DNA of 64,000 nucleotides from Prosapia bicincta (GCA_036971475.1 JBAIZL010000006.1:13352705-13416704); one strand, 5' to 3'; positions 1 to 10,907 are shown, counted from the first letter of the stretch. Numbers and translations are program-made. Notes: generated from the letters alone by a model not told the origin.

Positions 1-125
1 TTAGTCAATTATATAGAAATATTCATAACAGAAATGAAGATGAGTTTATTAGGAATTTCAACACCTTGCATATGAATCAGTTATCGGGAGTCTTTCTCAA
101 GTTAAAACAACTAGCTACTTAAATT

Positions 126-126
<1 letters not shown>

Positions 127-179
<53 letters not shown>

Positions 180-236
180 TGTGTGTGTGTGTGTGAGTGT
201 GCGTGTGTGTGTGCGTGTGTGTGTATGTGTGTAAAT
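127..236. repeat. TA then TG microsatellite
   Basis: A short TA run passes directly into about 95 bp of mostly TG dinucleotides with a few interruptions. The matching spot in the right copy (52461-52570) has AC, then TA, then TG, so this is one end of the roughly 320 bp missing from the left copy. Confidence 0.95.
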
Positions 237-2031
237 ATGTATTAATAATCGATACTACCAAATATTGTAAAAACCGACTATATTTATCTAATTTTCTATA
301 CGTGGGTTTTTCTGAAATCAGTTCTTTAAAAATATTAGTAATACGAGTATTATCCCCGACTGGAAAACACAACTAATATAGTTTACAGAGACATTCTAGG
401 TAGACATATAGTGTAAAAACCATTAAATTTCTTAACTGCATAAGATTGAAAATTTATTATCGGTATGCAATAAGATATGAATATTGTACTATATACCTTT
501 AAATAGACTTTTATTGTTATTCTAAAATATTTTTGAAAGTTTTATAAACATTTTGCATTCCTAAATAGTAAATTACTAGTCAAAGCTATACCATTTATAT
601 ATTACCTTCCAATTCTTTTTTACACTTACGAACATCATAAGTGTAAATGATGAAAACAACGGAATTTAATATTATATTATACATTTGTATAATTATGTAC
701 CATTACCTCAATCTTGAAAATAAAAAAAATTAACTTCTATTTATAAAATAATAATTTAATATAACTTTGCATTCCCATCCATAATATTTACCAATTATTA
801 GATTTAGTAAAATTTAATATACTAACATATAAAATGAGTATTTTAAACGAGTGCGGGTGAAGCCGCCCAGGACGTTATTAATGTAAGCTATTGAAGTATG
901 TTTACCTAATTAACAAGAAATATCTATTTTATTATGAAATATATTTTCTATATATACGTAACATAATAAATACGAAATTTAAATGTCAGCAGAGATATTC
1001 CCTGATTAGAAGATGTTGACTACATGGAAGGGCTGTATATAGAGTGTCTAGAGCTATATATAGTAAACTGTATTTAAATGCAGCACGCAATTTTTAGCTG
1101 AACAGATCCTCTGCACTATTAAGGTGAATAGAATCATGAAATAATACTAGAAAAAAAACTTCAACATATGCTATATCAAGGTAAGAACTCTATACGAATA
1201 CTAACTTTCATAATTCGTGGGTAATACGTTATTTACTACTTGAAATCTTTTACATAAATTTCCAATTTATGTTCATACATATGTCACCGGAACTACGTAA
1301 CATTAAAGTGTGGTCCAATGTATTTCCTGGCAACTAAGGACTAAAAACATTTCGGATAAAAGTTTAATGACGAGGACTAAAAGACAAAGCGTTAGAAGTG
1401 TAAGATCGCATTTTGAAAGGAACACTTCACATCAAAGGCCCGGCTGAATAAAAAATAAAGAGGCTCAACTCGGACAAAAAAACCTTTCTTTTTCACCTTC
1501 CTTAATTTACACTGTAGACTTTCACATAAATCTGGACACCAATTACTTACATTTTCAAAGTATTTCTAATAACAAAAGATAAAATAAAATGTATTATTTA
1601 CTGTTTTACCTATGCAAAGTCTCTGATGATTCTACAAATCATACTGAAACGAAAGTATCTTAAATGTAATTTTATTTTTGAAAGACGTGTTTTTCGATAT
1701 ACATACCAATTCAGTAAATTTTGATAAATGGTTATTTATTAGTTGTTCGTTATGTTTAAATGAAGGAAATCAATAAGGGCTACTTTCTAAATAACTCTCT
1801 ATGCCTTTTTCTCTTTTTCTATCTCTCTCACGTTACAACATTATTAGTTTTACATGTACATAATACTTTTTAAATTTAGGTGACTATTTTACTGACGAAT
1901 TTATTTGTTGATTAGGATACTGATGTAATAGGTTGGGATAAATTAAACGTAAATTTTAAATAAGTTAATAACTAACTTGAAAATAAGGTTTCGCTGGATT
2001 TGAGGGGAACTCATATAAATAAACAAATATA

Positions 2032-2035
<4 letters not shown>
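237..2035. other. AT-rich spacer, no gene seen
   Basis: I see no convincing open frame, RNA gene or transposon end. The stretch is recognisable only because it is repeated at about 52570-54350 with many scattered substitutions and small indels, which is what unconstrained sequence would show. Confidence 0.7.

Positions 2036-2068
<33 letters not shown>
2036..2068. repeat. TA microsatellite
   Basis: A pure TA run of about 32 bp. It is about twice as long at the same place in the right copy (54354-54424), so the tract length has changed since duplication. Confidence 0.95.
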
Positions 2069-2070
<2 letters not shown>

Positions 2071-2415
2071 GTTATAATTGTAATTATTGATATTTTATAA
2101 ATTATATGTTAGATACTTTCTCAGCCTTTATATACGTAACTGCTTAATGGAAGGCAACTTTATCTTTGTGTTACTCTTTATGATTGTTAGTTTTATTCTG
2201 CTTATACATAGAATAAATGTGCCGTTAATACCATGATTAAATACGAGGCATTTTCATATACGTATTTTGTTTTGTTTGTATGTATGTTTAAAAATTCGAA
2301 ATCTTGTTGATGTTCATGACGAGCTGGTTGTAAATTACAAATTACACTTTTGCTATTACTTGCGACCAGATATTTGTTAATTAAAAGTTGTTAATTGTTA
2401 ACTTACACTTGGAGG

Positions 2416-2443
2416 AAACGTTTTGGTCTTACGAATTCTTCAG
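2416..2443 (-). ncRNA. Hammerhead-like motif, decayed (family E)
   Basis: On the minus strand CTGAAGA (2443-2437) is followed by ATTCGTAAGAC and then AAAACGTTT. The expected GAAA has become AAAA, but the palindromic AACGTT that would form helix III is kept. The right copy (54768-54789) has the opposite pattern: GAAA intact and the palindrome damaged. Stem II is short and weak. I read it as the remains of the hammerhead-like end that Penelope-like elements carry; it is unlikely to be active. Confidence 0.5.
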
Positions 2444-2914
2444 CCTCGTATTTTTGCCGCTACGAATGCTGCTGTTGTGCTTCCTCGGCACCATTTTTTG
2501 AAAGTTAGAAGTGATGTGGTCGAAACGTATGTGTGATCTGTGCCGTGCTTGTTCATTTAAGCTGTCATTTTTATGTGTGTTGCTATGTCTATATATTTCA
2601 AAATGTTCTAGTGTGTTTAATTTATGGCCTTTGTTGCATGCGTGAAGGATGCTCATGTTATTTTCCATACTTTTGCATGAGTGTTTAGTGTCCATGAGGT
2701 GATTTGCGAAGGTGGGTTCAATAGTAGTGTGCAGTGCCCTTTTGTGTTCTTTATATCTTTCGACGAAAGATCTGCCTGTTTTTCCAATATAGAACTTATT
2801 GCAGTTGTTGCATTTTAGTTTGTATACTCTTGGGTTAAGGTATGTGTTGGTATTGTTTTTAATGCTGTGTCTGATAGACGTTTGACTTTTATTTGTTGCT
2901 CTGTAAGCTACATT
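2429..2914 (-). pseudogene. PLE1 GIY-YIG endonuclease domain
   Basis: This is the C-terminal endonuclease of a Penelope-like element, which nicks target DNA during retrotransposition. The frame reads RVYKLKCNNCNKFYIG, where RVY replaces the usual GIY, the C-x2-C pair typical of PLE endonucleases is present and YIG is intact. It continues GKTGRSFVERYKEH, then the histidine pair in ANHLMDTKHS and the glutamate in LEHFEIYRH. It is open for about 160 codons. It is separated from the RT part by an in-frame TAA at 2915-2917, which the right copy shares, so this stop predates the duplication. Confidence 0.88.
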
Positions 2915-2917
2915 TTA

Positions 2918-3769
2918 TCCTGCTTTTTTGAATTGGTGCGCTATCTTATTTGTGAGTTTGTTTATGTATGTGAGGGTGATGAATTTGTTTGTGTTTGTGT
3001 TTTTTTTGTTACTGTTTTTGTTGAGTAATTGTATGTGTAGTTTGTCTATTAAATAATTGTCATATCCATTTTTGTGAGCTAATTATTTGATTGTGTTTGG
3101 TTCCTCTGTGTAGTTAGTTGTGGACATAGGTATTTTATTTAGTCTGTGTAGTAAATATTTGATTGCCGCGTGTTTATATTGTATTGCGTGGTTCGATTTG
3201 TTGTATATCAATGTGTCTGTCATGATTGGCTTGCGGTATATGTTGAATTCATGTTTGTTTTGATTTTTTGTTATGGTGATGTCTAAGTAATTCAATGTTT
3301 TGTTGTTTTCAAATTTTGCAGTGAACTGGATATTTTTGTGTATTTTATTTATATGTGTTTGGAGTTGTTGGCATTGTCTTATGTTTTCTCGGTATAGTAT
3401 TATAACGTCATCTACATATCTGTGCCAATATATTATCTTATCTGCGTGTTTGTTGTTATTTATGATTTTATTCTGTTCTATGTGTTGTAGGAATACTTCT
3501 ACGAGAATGCGTGAAATCGGTGAACCCATTGGTAGGCCTTGTTTCTGTGAGTAATATTTGTTGTTGTCAGTGAAGTAGTTTTGTTGTGTAATGGTGTTCA
3601 AAATGTGTATGATTTCTTTTGTGATATTTTCTGGAGTGTTGTTAAGTATTAGATTGTCTCGTAATATGTTTAGTGTTTCTGTGACTGGGATATTGGTATA
3701 CAGGTTTGTGATGTCAAACGATGCCAAGGTTGAGTTATGTGGGATTTCAATGTTCTTATTTAAAAATTC
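2918..3769 (-). pseudogene. PLE1 reverse transcriptase, C-terminal half and linker
   Basis: A Penelope-type reverse transcriptase on the minus strand. Visible motifs in order: LASFDITNLYTNIPV (motif A with its aspartate), QKQGLPMGSPISRIL (motif B), WHRYVDDVIIL (motif C with YVDD), LNYLDITITKN and YRKPIMTDT, then HAAIKYLLHRLNKIP. The catalytic aspartates are all present. The frame is stopped upstream by TAG at 3770-3772 and broken by TAA at 3083-3085. Beyond that TAA the same frame continues through the linker to the endonuclease. The right copy has a tyrosine codon where the left has this TAA, so that lesion is private to the left copy. Fingers and N-terminal domains are absent. Confidence 0.92.
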
Positions 3770-3775
3770 CTACAT

Positions 3776-4868
<1,093 letters not shown>

Positions 4869-6064
4869 AAGATGTTTTCTAGTATAATATTCAAAATACA
4901 AAATAGGACATTCAATTAAAAGAATGATATATTAATATTTATTCATAGTATATATATATTAGTAAGTAAACAACCTCGATTTTACTGTAACAAGATTTGT
5001 ACAAAATTTATTTATGTTTTTAAATTAAAATAATTAAATACATTCAGTTAGTAAATAATGTTTATGTTTTAATCGTGTTTAAAACCATTACTTATACTAT
5101 TACAAATAAAATAATAGAAGGAAATCATTATAGTGAATCTGTTATTATTTCCTTATTTAATTTAAAAGTACATACGATTACAAGTTTGTAAATTTTCTAT
5201 ACTACCAAGTATATTTTTTCAGTATCAACGTATCTCAAAATTATGAAATTAAAAAGGTTGCACGATAAGAGCTCTGAAAGTATTGCCGATAAATTAAATG
5301 TTAAAACATTTTATTAACAAAGGATATTGTACAATTAATTATAGCCTACTATTTGGCAATTAAGGAATATTAGATCCAATGATACCCAAGCAGGTATAAC
5401 ATACAATTCCGGTTATGAAATTTTGAAGTTTCTAATACGTTTTCTAATACTTATGTTTCTGGTTAAATACTGATTACACACGAAGTAACAAAGTGCTGCG
5501 TTATGAATGTGGGACGTAGTAAACACAGCGTTATTAATGAAAGAAATGTTTCGTGAACACACACAAAGAGAAACAATGTCTGTCAGCCATTAAGTTAGAT
5601 TCTTATTATATTCCTTTTAATTAGTTACAGACAAGAGATGTTATTTATGCTTTCACCCCTGTTAACTGGTTCAAACAATTAACTTACCTAGTGCACAAAA
5701 TTACTTTTATGTATGTACAGATTCAGTATGGGTTATATAAATTTATATATATAAATATATATAGATATAATTATATTTAAAATATATGAAAATATATTAT
5801 ATATAAATGAATATATATCTAAATATATATAAATATATATATATATAGAGAGAGAGACAGACAGATAGACAGACAGAGAGAGTAAGTGAGAGAGATACGT
5901 ACCCTTGGTGTTAAATAAAGAGAATCGTAGGCAAAAAATGTTTTTATTTTAATTGTCAGCGTTGTGAGACAATATTATTTAAATATTTTGTTACATTTTA
6001 CATTTTCAAATTTACAATTTCTTTTGGTGTGGAATCAAAATAAAAATATCTGATAAGCGACTTA
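4869..6064. other. AT-rich spacer with a TA/AG tract, no gene seen
   Basis: No gene recognised. Contains irregular TA repeats at about 5740-5846 leading into AG and ACAG/ATAG units to about 5882. In the right copy a 1.1 kb segment (57652-58735) sits at the TA tract, and the AG tract is longer. Confidence 0.65.
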
Positions 6065-6169
6065 GGTATGTGTTTTTTCAACTTCTGTTGGATTTCGCTG
6101 CGTTTATTTGAAGCGTCTCTTTGTAAATATACTCACTCTATCTAAAGCGTAACGAATCGCAGACACTTA
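6065..6169. other. 105-bp segment present only in the left copy
   Basis: The left copy reads CTTA, then this segment, which itself ends in CTTA. The right copy has a single CTTA and continues into the conserved open frame. The segment starts GGTATGTG and contains CGCAG near its end, so it resembles a short intron, but simple removal at GT...CAG would not give exactly the right-copy sequence. It may be an insertion with a 4-bp target duplication, or a deletion in the right copy. Confidence 0.5.
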
Positions 6170-6258
6170 AAAAGCTGGGCAATTTAAAGCCGTTCGGAAA
6201 CAAACCACTAACGCTCGGGAAACATTGCAGGAATGTTGCTAGAGCTACGCAAGCATAG
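6169..6258 (+). CDS. Conserved small open frame of unknown function
   Basis: The frame reads KKLGNLKPFGNKPLTLGKH and continues to a TAG stop. An AATAAA hexamer lies about 50 bp downstream (near 6307). The right copy keeps the same peptide with very few changes (59072-59158), and the sequence is less AT-rich than its surroundings. I do not recognise it. It could be the tail of a terminal exon, or the end of a repeated element whose 3' end is conserved. The frame stays open into the 105-bp segment upstream, but no start codon can be assigned. Confidence 0.25.
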   Translation, partial: KKLGNLKPFGNKPLTLGKHCRNVARATQA

Positions 6259-6869
6259 CTTATGATTGTTTTAAAAGTTGTATATCGGGAATATGCCTTG
6301 GAATCTAAATAAAGTTTTGTAGTGTGGTAATTTTCTAAGCACCACTTGTAGTACCAACACGTAAGTTATACATTTTAAACACAGTGTTACTGTATATCAG
6401 CTTGTTATTACATCTAAAAAAACTTTCTTACCTTTCCATGAGAGAGTAGTGTATTCCTTGTTTTTAATTATTATTAGGAAATGGTAAATATTTCATTGTA
6501 ATTGCATATTTTCAACTATTTATTATGTTTTTACATACATTAAGTGATATTTATCTTTATGTATTATGCAAAAAATCTTATTACTGTGTATGAATGTAAT
6601 AACAAATTCAATAAAAAATTTACATACTTGAGATACAAAATTACCTATATTTTAGGAATCACATACAATTCATAGCTTTTAAAAAGATAATGAAGGTTAT
6701 TAGTTGTCAGATTTCTATTTATAAATATCATAATTGATTCAATTTATATGTGAAGCACTAATGAAGCATGAAGGTTATTCATCACATAATCGCTCAGTCA
6801 TTATATTAATTATTAATGTTAAGCTACGCCAACCATATGAATAAAGTGTAAAAATACATGTAACAAAAG

Positions 6870-6964
6870 AATTTCATTTAGATTTTGAGGTGTTTAATTT
6901 TTATGTAGTCTTCAGTAGGATTATTGAGCAAAACATAATATAAGATAATAGGATATAAGCTTTT

Positions 6965-6965
<1 letters not shown>
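6870..6965. repeat. Direct repeat, first unit
   Basis: About 95 bp (ACAAAAGA..., GTCTTC, TAGGATTATTGAGC, GATATAAGC) repeated at 7970-8065 in the same orientation. Each unit ends at a TA tract. The first TA tract holds PLE3 and the second holds PLE4, so the repeated host unit has been used twice as an insertion place. Confidence 0.8.

Positions 6966-6966
<1 letters not shown>

Positions 6967-7047
<81 letters not shown>
6967..7047. repeat. TA microsatellite
   Basis: About 80 bp of uninterrupted TA immediately upstream of the first inverted end of PLE3. Confidence 0.97.
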
Positions 7048-7049
<2 letters not shown>

Positions 7050-7127
7050 CAATATTTATTTTTGTGTATTATTAAAAAACTTAGTCACAATACAAATACA
7101 AGAATTATAATTGAATTTACAATTCAA

Positions 7128-7162
7128 AGCTTTACATTGGCTAACAGTACCAACATCATCAG
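7128..7162 (-). ncRNA. Hammerhead-like motif, decayed (family A)
   Basis: On the minus strand an intact CTGATGA (7162-7156) is followed by T and the hairpin GTTGG-TACTGTTAG-CCAAT. The GAAA expected next reads GTAA; the downstream AAGCTTTGAA is kept. The same site in the right copy (60027-60063) is intact. Confidence 0.55.
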
Positions 7163-7260
7163 AAATATTAAACAATTAAAATCAACATATGTACAAATTA
7201 GATAAATAAATAGCTATCCCAAATCAATTACAATGTTGTTAAAGCATTTTTTTTTTTTTT

Positions 7261-7494
7261 TTGATTTATAAATCAAATTTTGCTACTCATTGTATTAATA
7301 ATAATCACATATTTCCTAACATAGATAATATGATACTTGTAAAAGAAATTAACAAAGGCCTGATAATGAATATTTATGAAGCTTTAGAAATACATAAATA
7401 TAATGCTAATAATGAGTTGATAAATGAACAAATAAAAGTAAAATCTAAATTTGATAATATATTCAGTGTTTGTAATGTTAGGGGAGCAAAATAA
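7261..7494 (+). pseudogene. PLE3 GIY-YIG endonuclease, C-terminal end
   Basis: The open frame corresponds to the last third of a Penelope-type endonuclease: the histidine pair in FATHCINNNHIF and the glutamate region IYEALEIHKYNANN, then a basic tail to a stop. It matches the same region of PLE4 (LATHAIKNKHTF, WEQLEIYKNN). The upstream part, including GIY and YIG, is missing; the frame emerges from a run of T bases at about 7245-7260, so the start shown is not a real start codon. Non-functional by truncation. Confidence 0.82.
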
Positions 7495-7591
7495 AAAAAA
7501 TTAAAAATTTTTTAACAACATTGTAATTGATTTGGCATAGCTGTTTATTTGATCTAATTTGCACAAATGTTAATTTAATTGTTTAATATTC

Positions 7592-7625
7592 CTGATGATG
7601 TTGGTACTGTTAGTCAACAAAAAGC
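7592..7625 (+). ncRNA. Hammerhead-like motif at PLE3 3' end (decayed)
   Basis: CTGATGA (7592-7598), an extra T, the hairpin GTTGG...TCAAC, then AAAA where GAAA is expected, then AGCTTTGAA. The loss of the core G suggests it is inactive. It lies about 100 bp after the endonuclease stop, the usual place for the terminal repeat of a Penelope-like element. Confidence 0.55.
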
Positions 7626-7663
7626 TTTGAATATATATTATAGACAATATATATATATTGTCT

Positions 7664-7712
7664 TATATATATATATATATATATATATACAAACATACAC
7701 ATAAACCCGGAC

Positions 7713-7789
<77 letters not shown>
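7664..7789. repeat. TA microsatellites
   Basis: Two TA tracts (about 7664-7690 and 7717-7789) separated by a short unique piece containing CATACACATAAACCCGGAC. The Tyr-Ile open frames here are artefacts. Confidence 0.95.
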
Positions 7790-7794
<5 letters not shown>

Positions 7795-7965
7795 AAGCAG
7801 TAACAAGAAAAACTGTTGGTTTTTTGATGAATACAAGCGACAGATAATGCAGAGTGTAGGAATAAATACAATAATAAAGTACATTAAATTTAGGAATAAA
7901 ATGTAGAATAAATGATTTTATAAGATGAATTTCATATATAATTTATTTATATTATACATATAGGT
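7785..7965. repeat. Direct repeat of 9520-9715
   Basis: The stretch beginning AAAACAAAGC and continuing GGTAACAAGAAAAACTGT-like, with ATACAATAATAAA and TTCATATATAAT landmarks, recurs after PLE4 at 9520-9715. The right copy has both units (60225-60340 in part, and 60665-60855), so this tandem structure predates the large duplication. Confidence 0.75.
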
Positions 7966-8068
7966 AAACATAACAAAAGATAAGTTTAGATTTTGAGATA
8001 TTTCATTTTTACCTAGTCTTCCGTAGGCTTATTGTGCATAAATCATATAAGATCATAGGATATAGCTA

Positions 8069-8070
<2 letters not shown>

Positions 8071-8147
<77 letters not shown>
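8071..8147. repeat. TA microsatellite
   Basis: About 77 bp of uninterrupted TA that abuts the outer edge of PLE4. Confidence 0.97.
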
Positions 8148-8150
<3 letters not shown>

Positions 8151-8202
8151 TTTCACTTATGTACTTAAACAAGAATCTTACTTGGTATTTACCCGAGATA
8201 AC

Positions 8203-8233
8203 TTTCAAAGGCTGGCTGTGCCGTCGTCCTCAG
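8203..8233 (-). ncRNA. Hammerhead-like motif (family B)
   Basis: Minus strand: CTGAGGA (8233-8227), CGACGGC-ACA-GCC hairpin with a few unpaired bases, then GAAA (8206-8203). The core bases fit CTGANGA...GAAA, but stem II is imperfect and helix III is not a clear palindrome. It lies shortly after the endonuclease stop of PLE4. Confidence 0.5.
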
Positions 8234-8390
8234 GCATACTGAACAGGGTTGTACACTGCGAGCTGAGTGGATTTCCCGTTAACCTTGGTGTACTATTATG
8301 TTCTATATTTAGATTCACTGCACTGTGCGAGTTTTTAACGTTTGTTTTGGGCTAATATTGTCTATTAGATTGGATAATTTATCGTTTTTT

Positions 8391-8760
8391 TTATTTTATT
8401 TGTATTTGTTCGTTAATGATATTATTTTTATAAATTTCTAGTTGTTCCCAGATTGTCATTTTGTATCCTTTTTGAAACTTTTTTACTAGGTGTACGTTTT
8501 TTAATGTGGGGAATGTGTGTTTGTTTTTGATGGCATGTGTGGCTAAGTTTGAGTTATAAATTTCAGGTTTGATGTATGCATTGAGGTGTTCTCGATATCT
8601 GTCTTTTAATTTCTTTTTTGTTTGGCCTATGTACATTCGAACATGCCCTATTTGCATTCGATTTTGTATATTCCGTTATTAAGTGTGGGACATATTTTTT
8701 CTGGTTGGTTTATTTTGTTGATTATGTTTCCTGTGTTTTTGTAGGCTATATTAATATTAT
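8391..8760 (-). pseudogene. PLE4 GIY-YIG endonuclease
   Basis: Endonuclease of a Penelope-like element. Reading from the upstream side: NIAYKNTGNI, then NNGIYKIECK (GIY intact), a frame change, then MYIGQTKKKLKDRYREHL (YIG intact), the histidine pair LATHAIKNKHTF and the glutamate region TIWEQLEIYKNN, ending NEQIQIK. The first part is in another frame and is followed by a TAG, so small indels near 8650 have destroyed the zinc-binding C-x2-C segment. Its C-terminal half is open from 8657 to 8391. Confidence 0.85.
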
Positions 8761-8769
8761 TATTTTTTT

Positions 8770-9190
8770 ATGAGTTTTTTATGAGTTTTTTTTTATAGTT
8801 TTAGTTATTCCTTTTATGTTGTATCCTGTGTATGTGAATGTAGCCCATTTTTTTGTTTGTGGTTCGATTTTAGGTTGTTTTAATTTATTTAATATTTTAA
8901 ATTCTAATTTATCTATAGTTTTTTTATTGTATCCATATTTTTGGGCTATTTGATATATTATTTGTTTTTCTTTGGTTTTTCTTCATTATTTAGTGGTAAT
9001 TTTAGCATCCCGTATAAAAGTGAGTTCTAAGCGGCCATTTTATGTTGTGGGGGATGGTTGGAGTGGTTTGGTATTGTATTAATGGTTTGTGTGGGTTTCC
9101 TATAGATAGAATATTCAATGTTATTTGTATTTCTGGTCAATGTTAGGTCTAGATAGTTTATTTTATTGTTTATTTCTTCCTCCTTGGTGA
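8770..9190 (-). pseudogene. PLE4 reverse transcriptase C-terminus and linker
   Basis: The conceptual translation shows KINYLDLTLTRN, EYSIYRKPTQT, PNHSNHPPQHK and LLYGMLKLPLNNEE, which align by eye with the post-motif-C part of PLE5 (FLDVLCFRNNNK, YDIYRKHTNND, HKLAAFNTMVNRLITIPL). It continues with IIYQIAQKYGYNKK and TKKWATFTYTGYNIKG. There is at least one stop and one frameshift (near 8975). The catalytic motifs A to C are missing because the element is truncated at about 9195, where the inverted end begins. Confidence 0.8.
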
Positions 9191-9338
9191 ATTGTATTCA
9201 ATCTAATAGACAATATTAACCCCAAAACAAACGTTAAAAACTCGCACAGTGCAGTGAATCTAAAAATAGAACATAACGGTACACCAAGGTCAACGGGAAA
9301 TCCACTCAGCTCGCAGTCTACAGCCCTGTTCAGTATGC

Positions 9339-9369
9339 CTGAGGACGACGGCACAGCCAGCGATTGAAA
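9339..9369 (+). ncRNA. Hammerhead-like motif in the inverted upstream arm of PLE4
   Basis: Plus strand: CTGAGGA (9339-9345), CGACGGCACAGCC, GCGATT, GAAA (9366-9369). It is the mirror copy of the motif at 8203-8233, with small differences between GCC and GAAA. Confidence 0.5.
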
Positions 9370-9458
9370 GTTAGCTCACATAAATACCAAGTAAGATTCT
9401 TGTTTACGTACATAAGTGAAAGTGATAAATGTATACAAGAAAACAGTGTTGCATAATC

Positions 9459-9462
<4 letters not shown>

Positions 9463-9511
<49 letters not shown>
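9463..9511. repeat. TA microsatellite
   Basis: About 49 bp of TA downstream of PLE4. Confidence 0.95.
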
Positions 9512-9517
<6 letters not shown>

Positions 9518-9729
9518 ATCTATTATATAAAACAAAGCGGTAACAAGAAAAACTGTCGTTTTTTATGAATATAAGCATAATGCGACAGATATTGCAGAGT
9601 ATAGGGTTAAATACAATAATAAATTACATTACATTTATGAATAAAATTTATACTGAATGATTTAATAATATGAATTTCATATATAATATATTTATATTTT
9701 ACATATAGGTACACATAACAAATAAATGT

Positions 9730-10855
9730 TTAGTGCAATTGACTTTCACTTCACACATGTCTAAACACTTTGTATAACAAAATGTTTTCTCAGCTGTAAA
9801 TATCATGCGATAACGGTTGTAGTTCTTTGTTTCAAAGCAGTAAATGATTTTCTTCTTGCATTGTAAAGTTTATCTGTCTCGCTTTGAACATTGCTCATTC
9901 CATGAATAATCTAATGCTCTATCTTTGATCAAAGGCAGAGTTACCTCACAGTAGCTGCATAAATTGTTGCTTTGTAAGTACGTTCGAGGGAATCCATGCA
10001 TATGCACTGTTTCCTCCATTGTTATCTATTAATTCCGAATTACGTAAAATAGCAATGTAATAAGAACGTGTATTGTATTACACCTGTGTTACGCGCATAA
10101 CACGTTTGCATATGCTTTCTCTTGTTGGTCTAGATCTATAACCTGTTGATACTAGAAACATGTTAAATTTTTTGTGGGACAGAGTGCTCCAGACTTTCAT
10201 TACTTGTATGTCTTATAGTTTTTACTAAACAAATTATACCATTTCTCCAAGGATATCAAACTTTTATGATGGTGATATGAATTTGAGATTTATGGACTAC
10301 CTCATTGAAAAATATACTTTATGCTCATCATTTTCAAAAAATACCGTTCTAAAGCTTGTTACCCTGGTTACTAAACTATGTTATCTACATAAATTACTTT
10401 CGAGTTTAAAAACATCTAAATAATAACCCCTTAAAAAATAGTATTTTTTTTGCTGCAACACATTTCATATGTCAACTTTTTATTACAGTTAATTTATAAA
10501 TAAACTAATTTAAAGCACAGATATGAAATTGAAAATTAGTTCACATATATTAATTACAGCGTTATCGGTTTAAATGACACCATTTACAAGACAGACACTC
10601 AAAAATATAATCGGTGCAATACAACTGCACTAAATCACTATTCATAAGGTGACATCTAACAAGCGTTACGATAAAAAGTTACCTCTTATATTCACCAAAC
10701 AAACAATTAGGAAAAGGGGTGTAGGACAGACTGCCAGCCACCCTTTGGTTTGACGAGGGTAGCCAGGTAGTTAATCCATTTTAGGACTTACTGCCAGTCA
10801 GCCCCCTTTCTCTCCCTCACTCTCTGAAAAATGGGAGGTGAGATAAAGAGACGGA
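9730..10855. other. Spacer shared with right copy, no gene seen
   Basis: Repeated at about 60870-61890. No coding or RNA feature recognised. About 100 bp near 10545-10645 are missing from the right copy. The last 150 bp are less AT-rich, contain CTGCCAG several times and lead into the telomere-type array. Confidence 0.6.
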
Positions 10856-10857
10856 AT

Positions 10858-10907
10858 AACCTAACCTAACCTATCCTGACCTAACCTAACCTAACCTAAC
10901 CTAACCC
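10858..10907. repeat. Interstitial CCTAA/TTAGG array
   Basis: About ten units of CCTAA with two variants. The pentamer is the telomere repeat of most insects. Only about 50 bp long and flanked by ordinary sequence, it is interstitial and not a chromosome end. The right copy has a slightly longer version (61893-61958). Confidence 0.9.

Larger units (their letters stand above)
2400..3775 (-). mobile_element. PLE1, truncated Penelope-like element (left copy)
   Basis: A minus-strand Penelope-like retroelement fragment: about half a reverse transcriptase followed in the same frame by a GIY-YIG endonuclease, then a hammerhead-like motif just after the coding part. The upstream part of the RT is missing and homology to PLE coding ends near 3775. 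The same fragment lies at 54760-56090 in the right copy, so it was inserted and truncated before the duplication. Confidence 0.9.
7048..7640 (+). mobile_element. PLE3, tiny 5'-truncated Penelope-like element between inverted ends
   Basis: A plus-strand endonuclease remnant (7261-7494) is followed by its 3' end with a hammerhead-like motif. An inverted copy of that 3' end precedes it: 7128-7245 matches the reverse complement of about 7503-7625. The outer sequence beside the TA tract begins ATCGCAATATGTATTC-like, as in the palindromes at 15.2 and 44.0 kb, so they belong to the same family (A). The right copy keeps only the first inverted end (59945-60144); the rest is deleted there. Confidence 0.85.
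8149..9424 (-). mobile_element. PLE4, 5'-truncated Penelope-like element with long inverted ends
   Basis: A minus-strand fragment (end of RT plus endonuclease) lies between two inverted copies of its 3' end, about 225 bp each (8149-8374 and 9199-9424). Each arm contains a hammerhead-like motif and each outer edge meets or lies close to a TA tract. The inverted copy replaces the missing 5' part of the element. The element is absent from the right copy of the duplication, so it inserted later or was lost there. Confidence 0.88.

Noticed and set aside
3300..3554. Plus-strand open frames opposite PLE1 (also 55594-55875) and opposite PLE5 (22540-23016)
   Set aside because: They are antisense shadows of reverse transcriptase coding sequence whose motifs are clear on the minus strand.
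5660..5690. GGTTCAAAC as a tRNA T-loop
   Set aside because: No cloverleaf arms or A-box around it; it is part of a short imperfect palindrome.
10858..10907. Chromosome end
   Set aside because: The TTAGG array is only about 50 bp and ordinary sequence continues on both sides.
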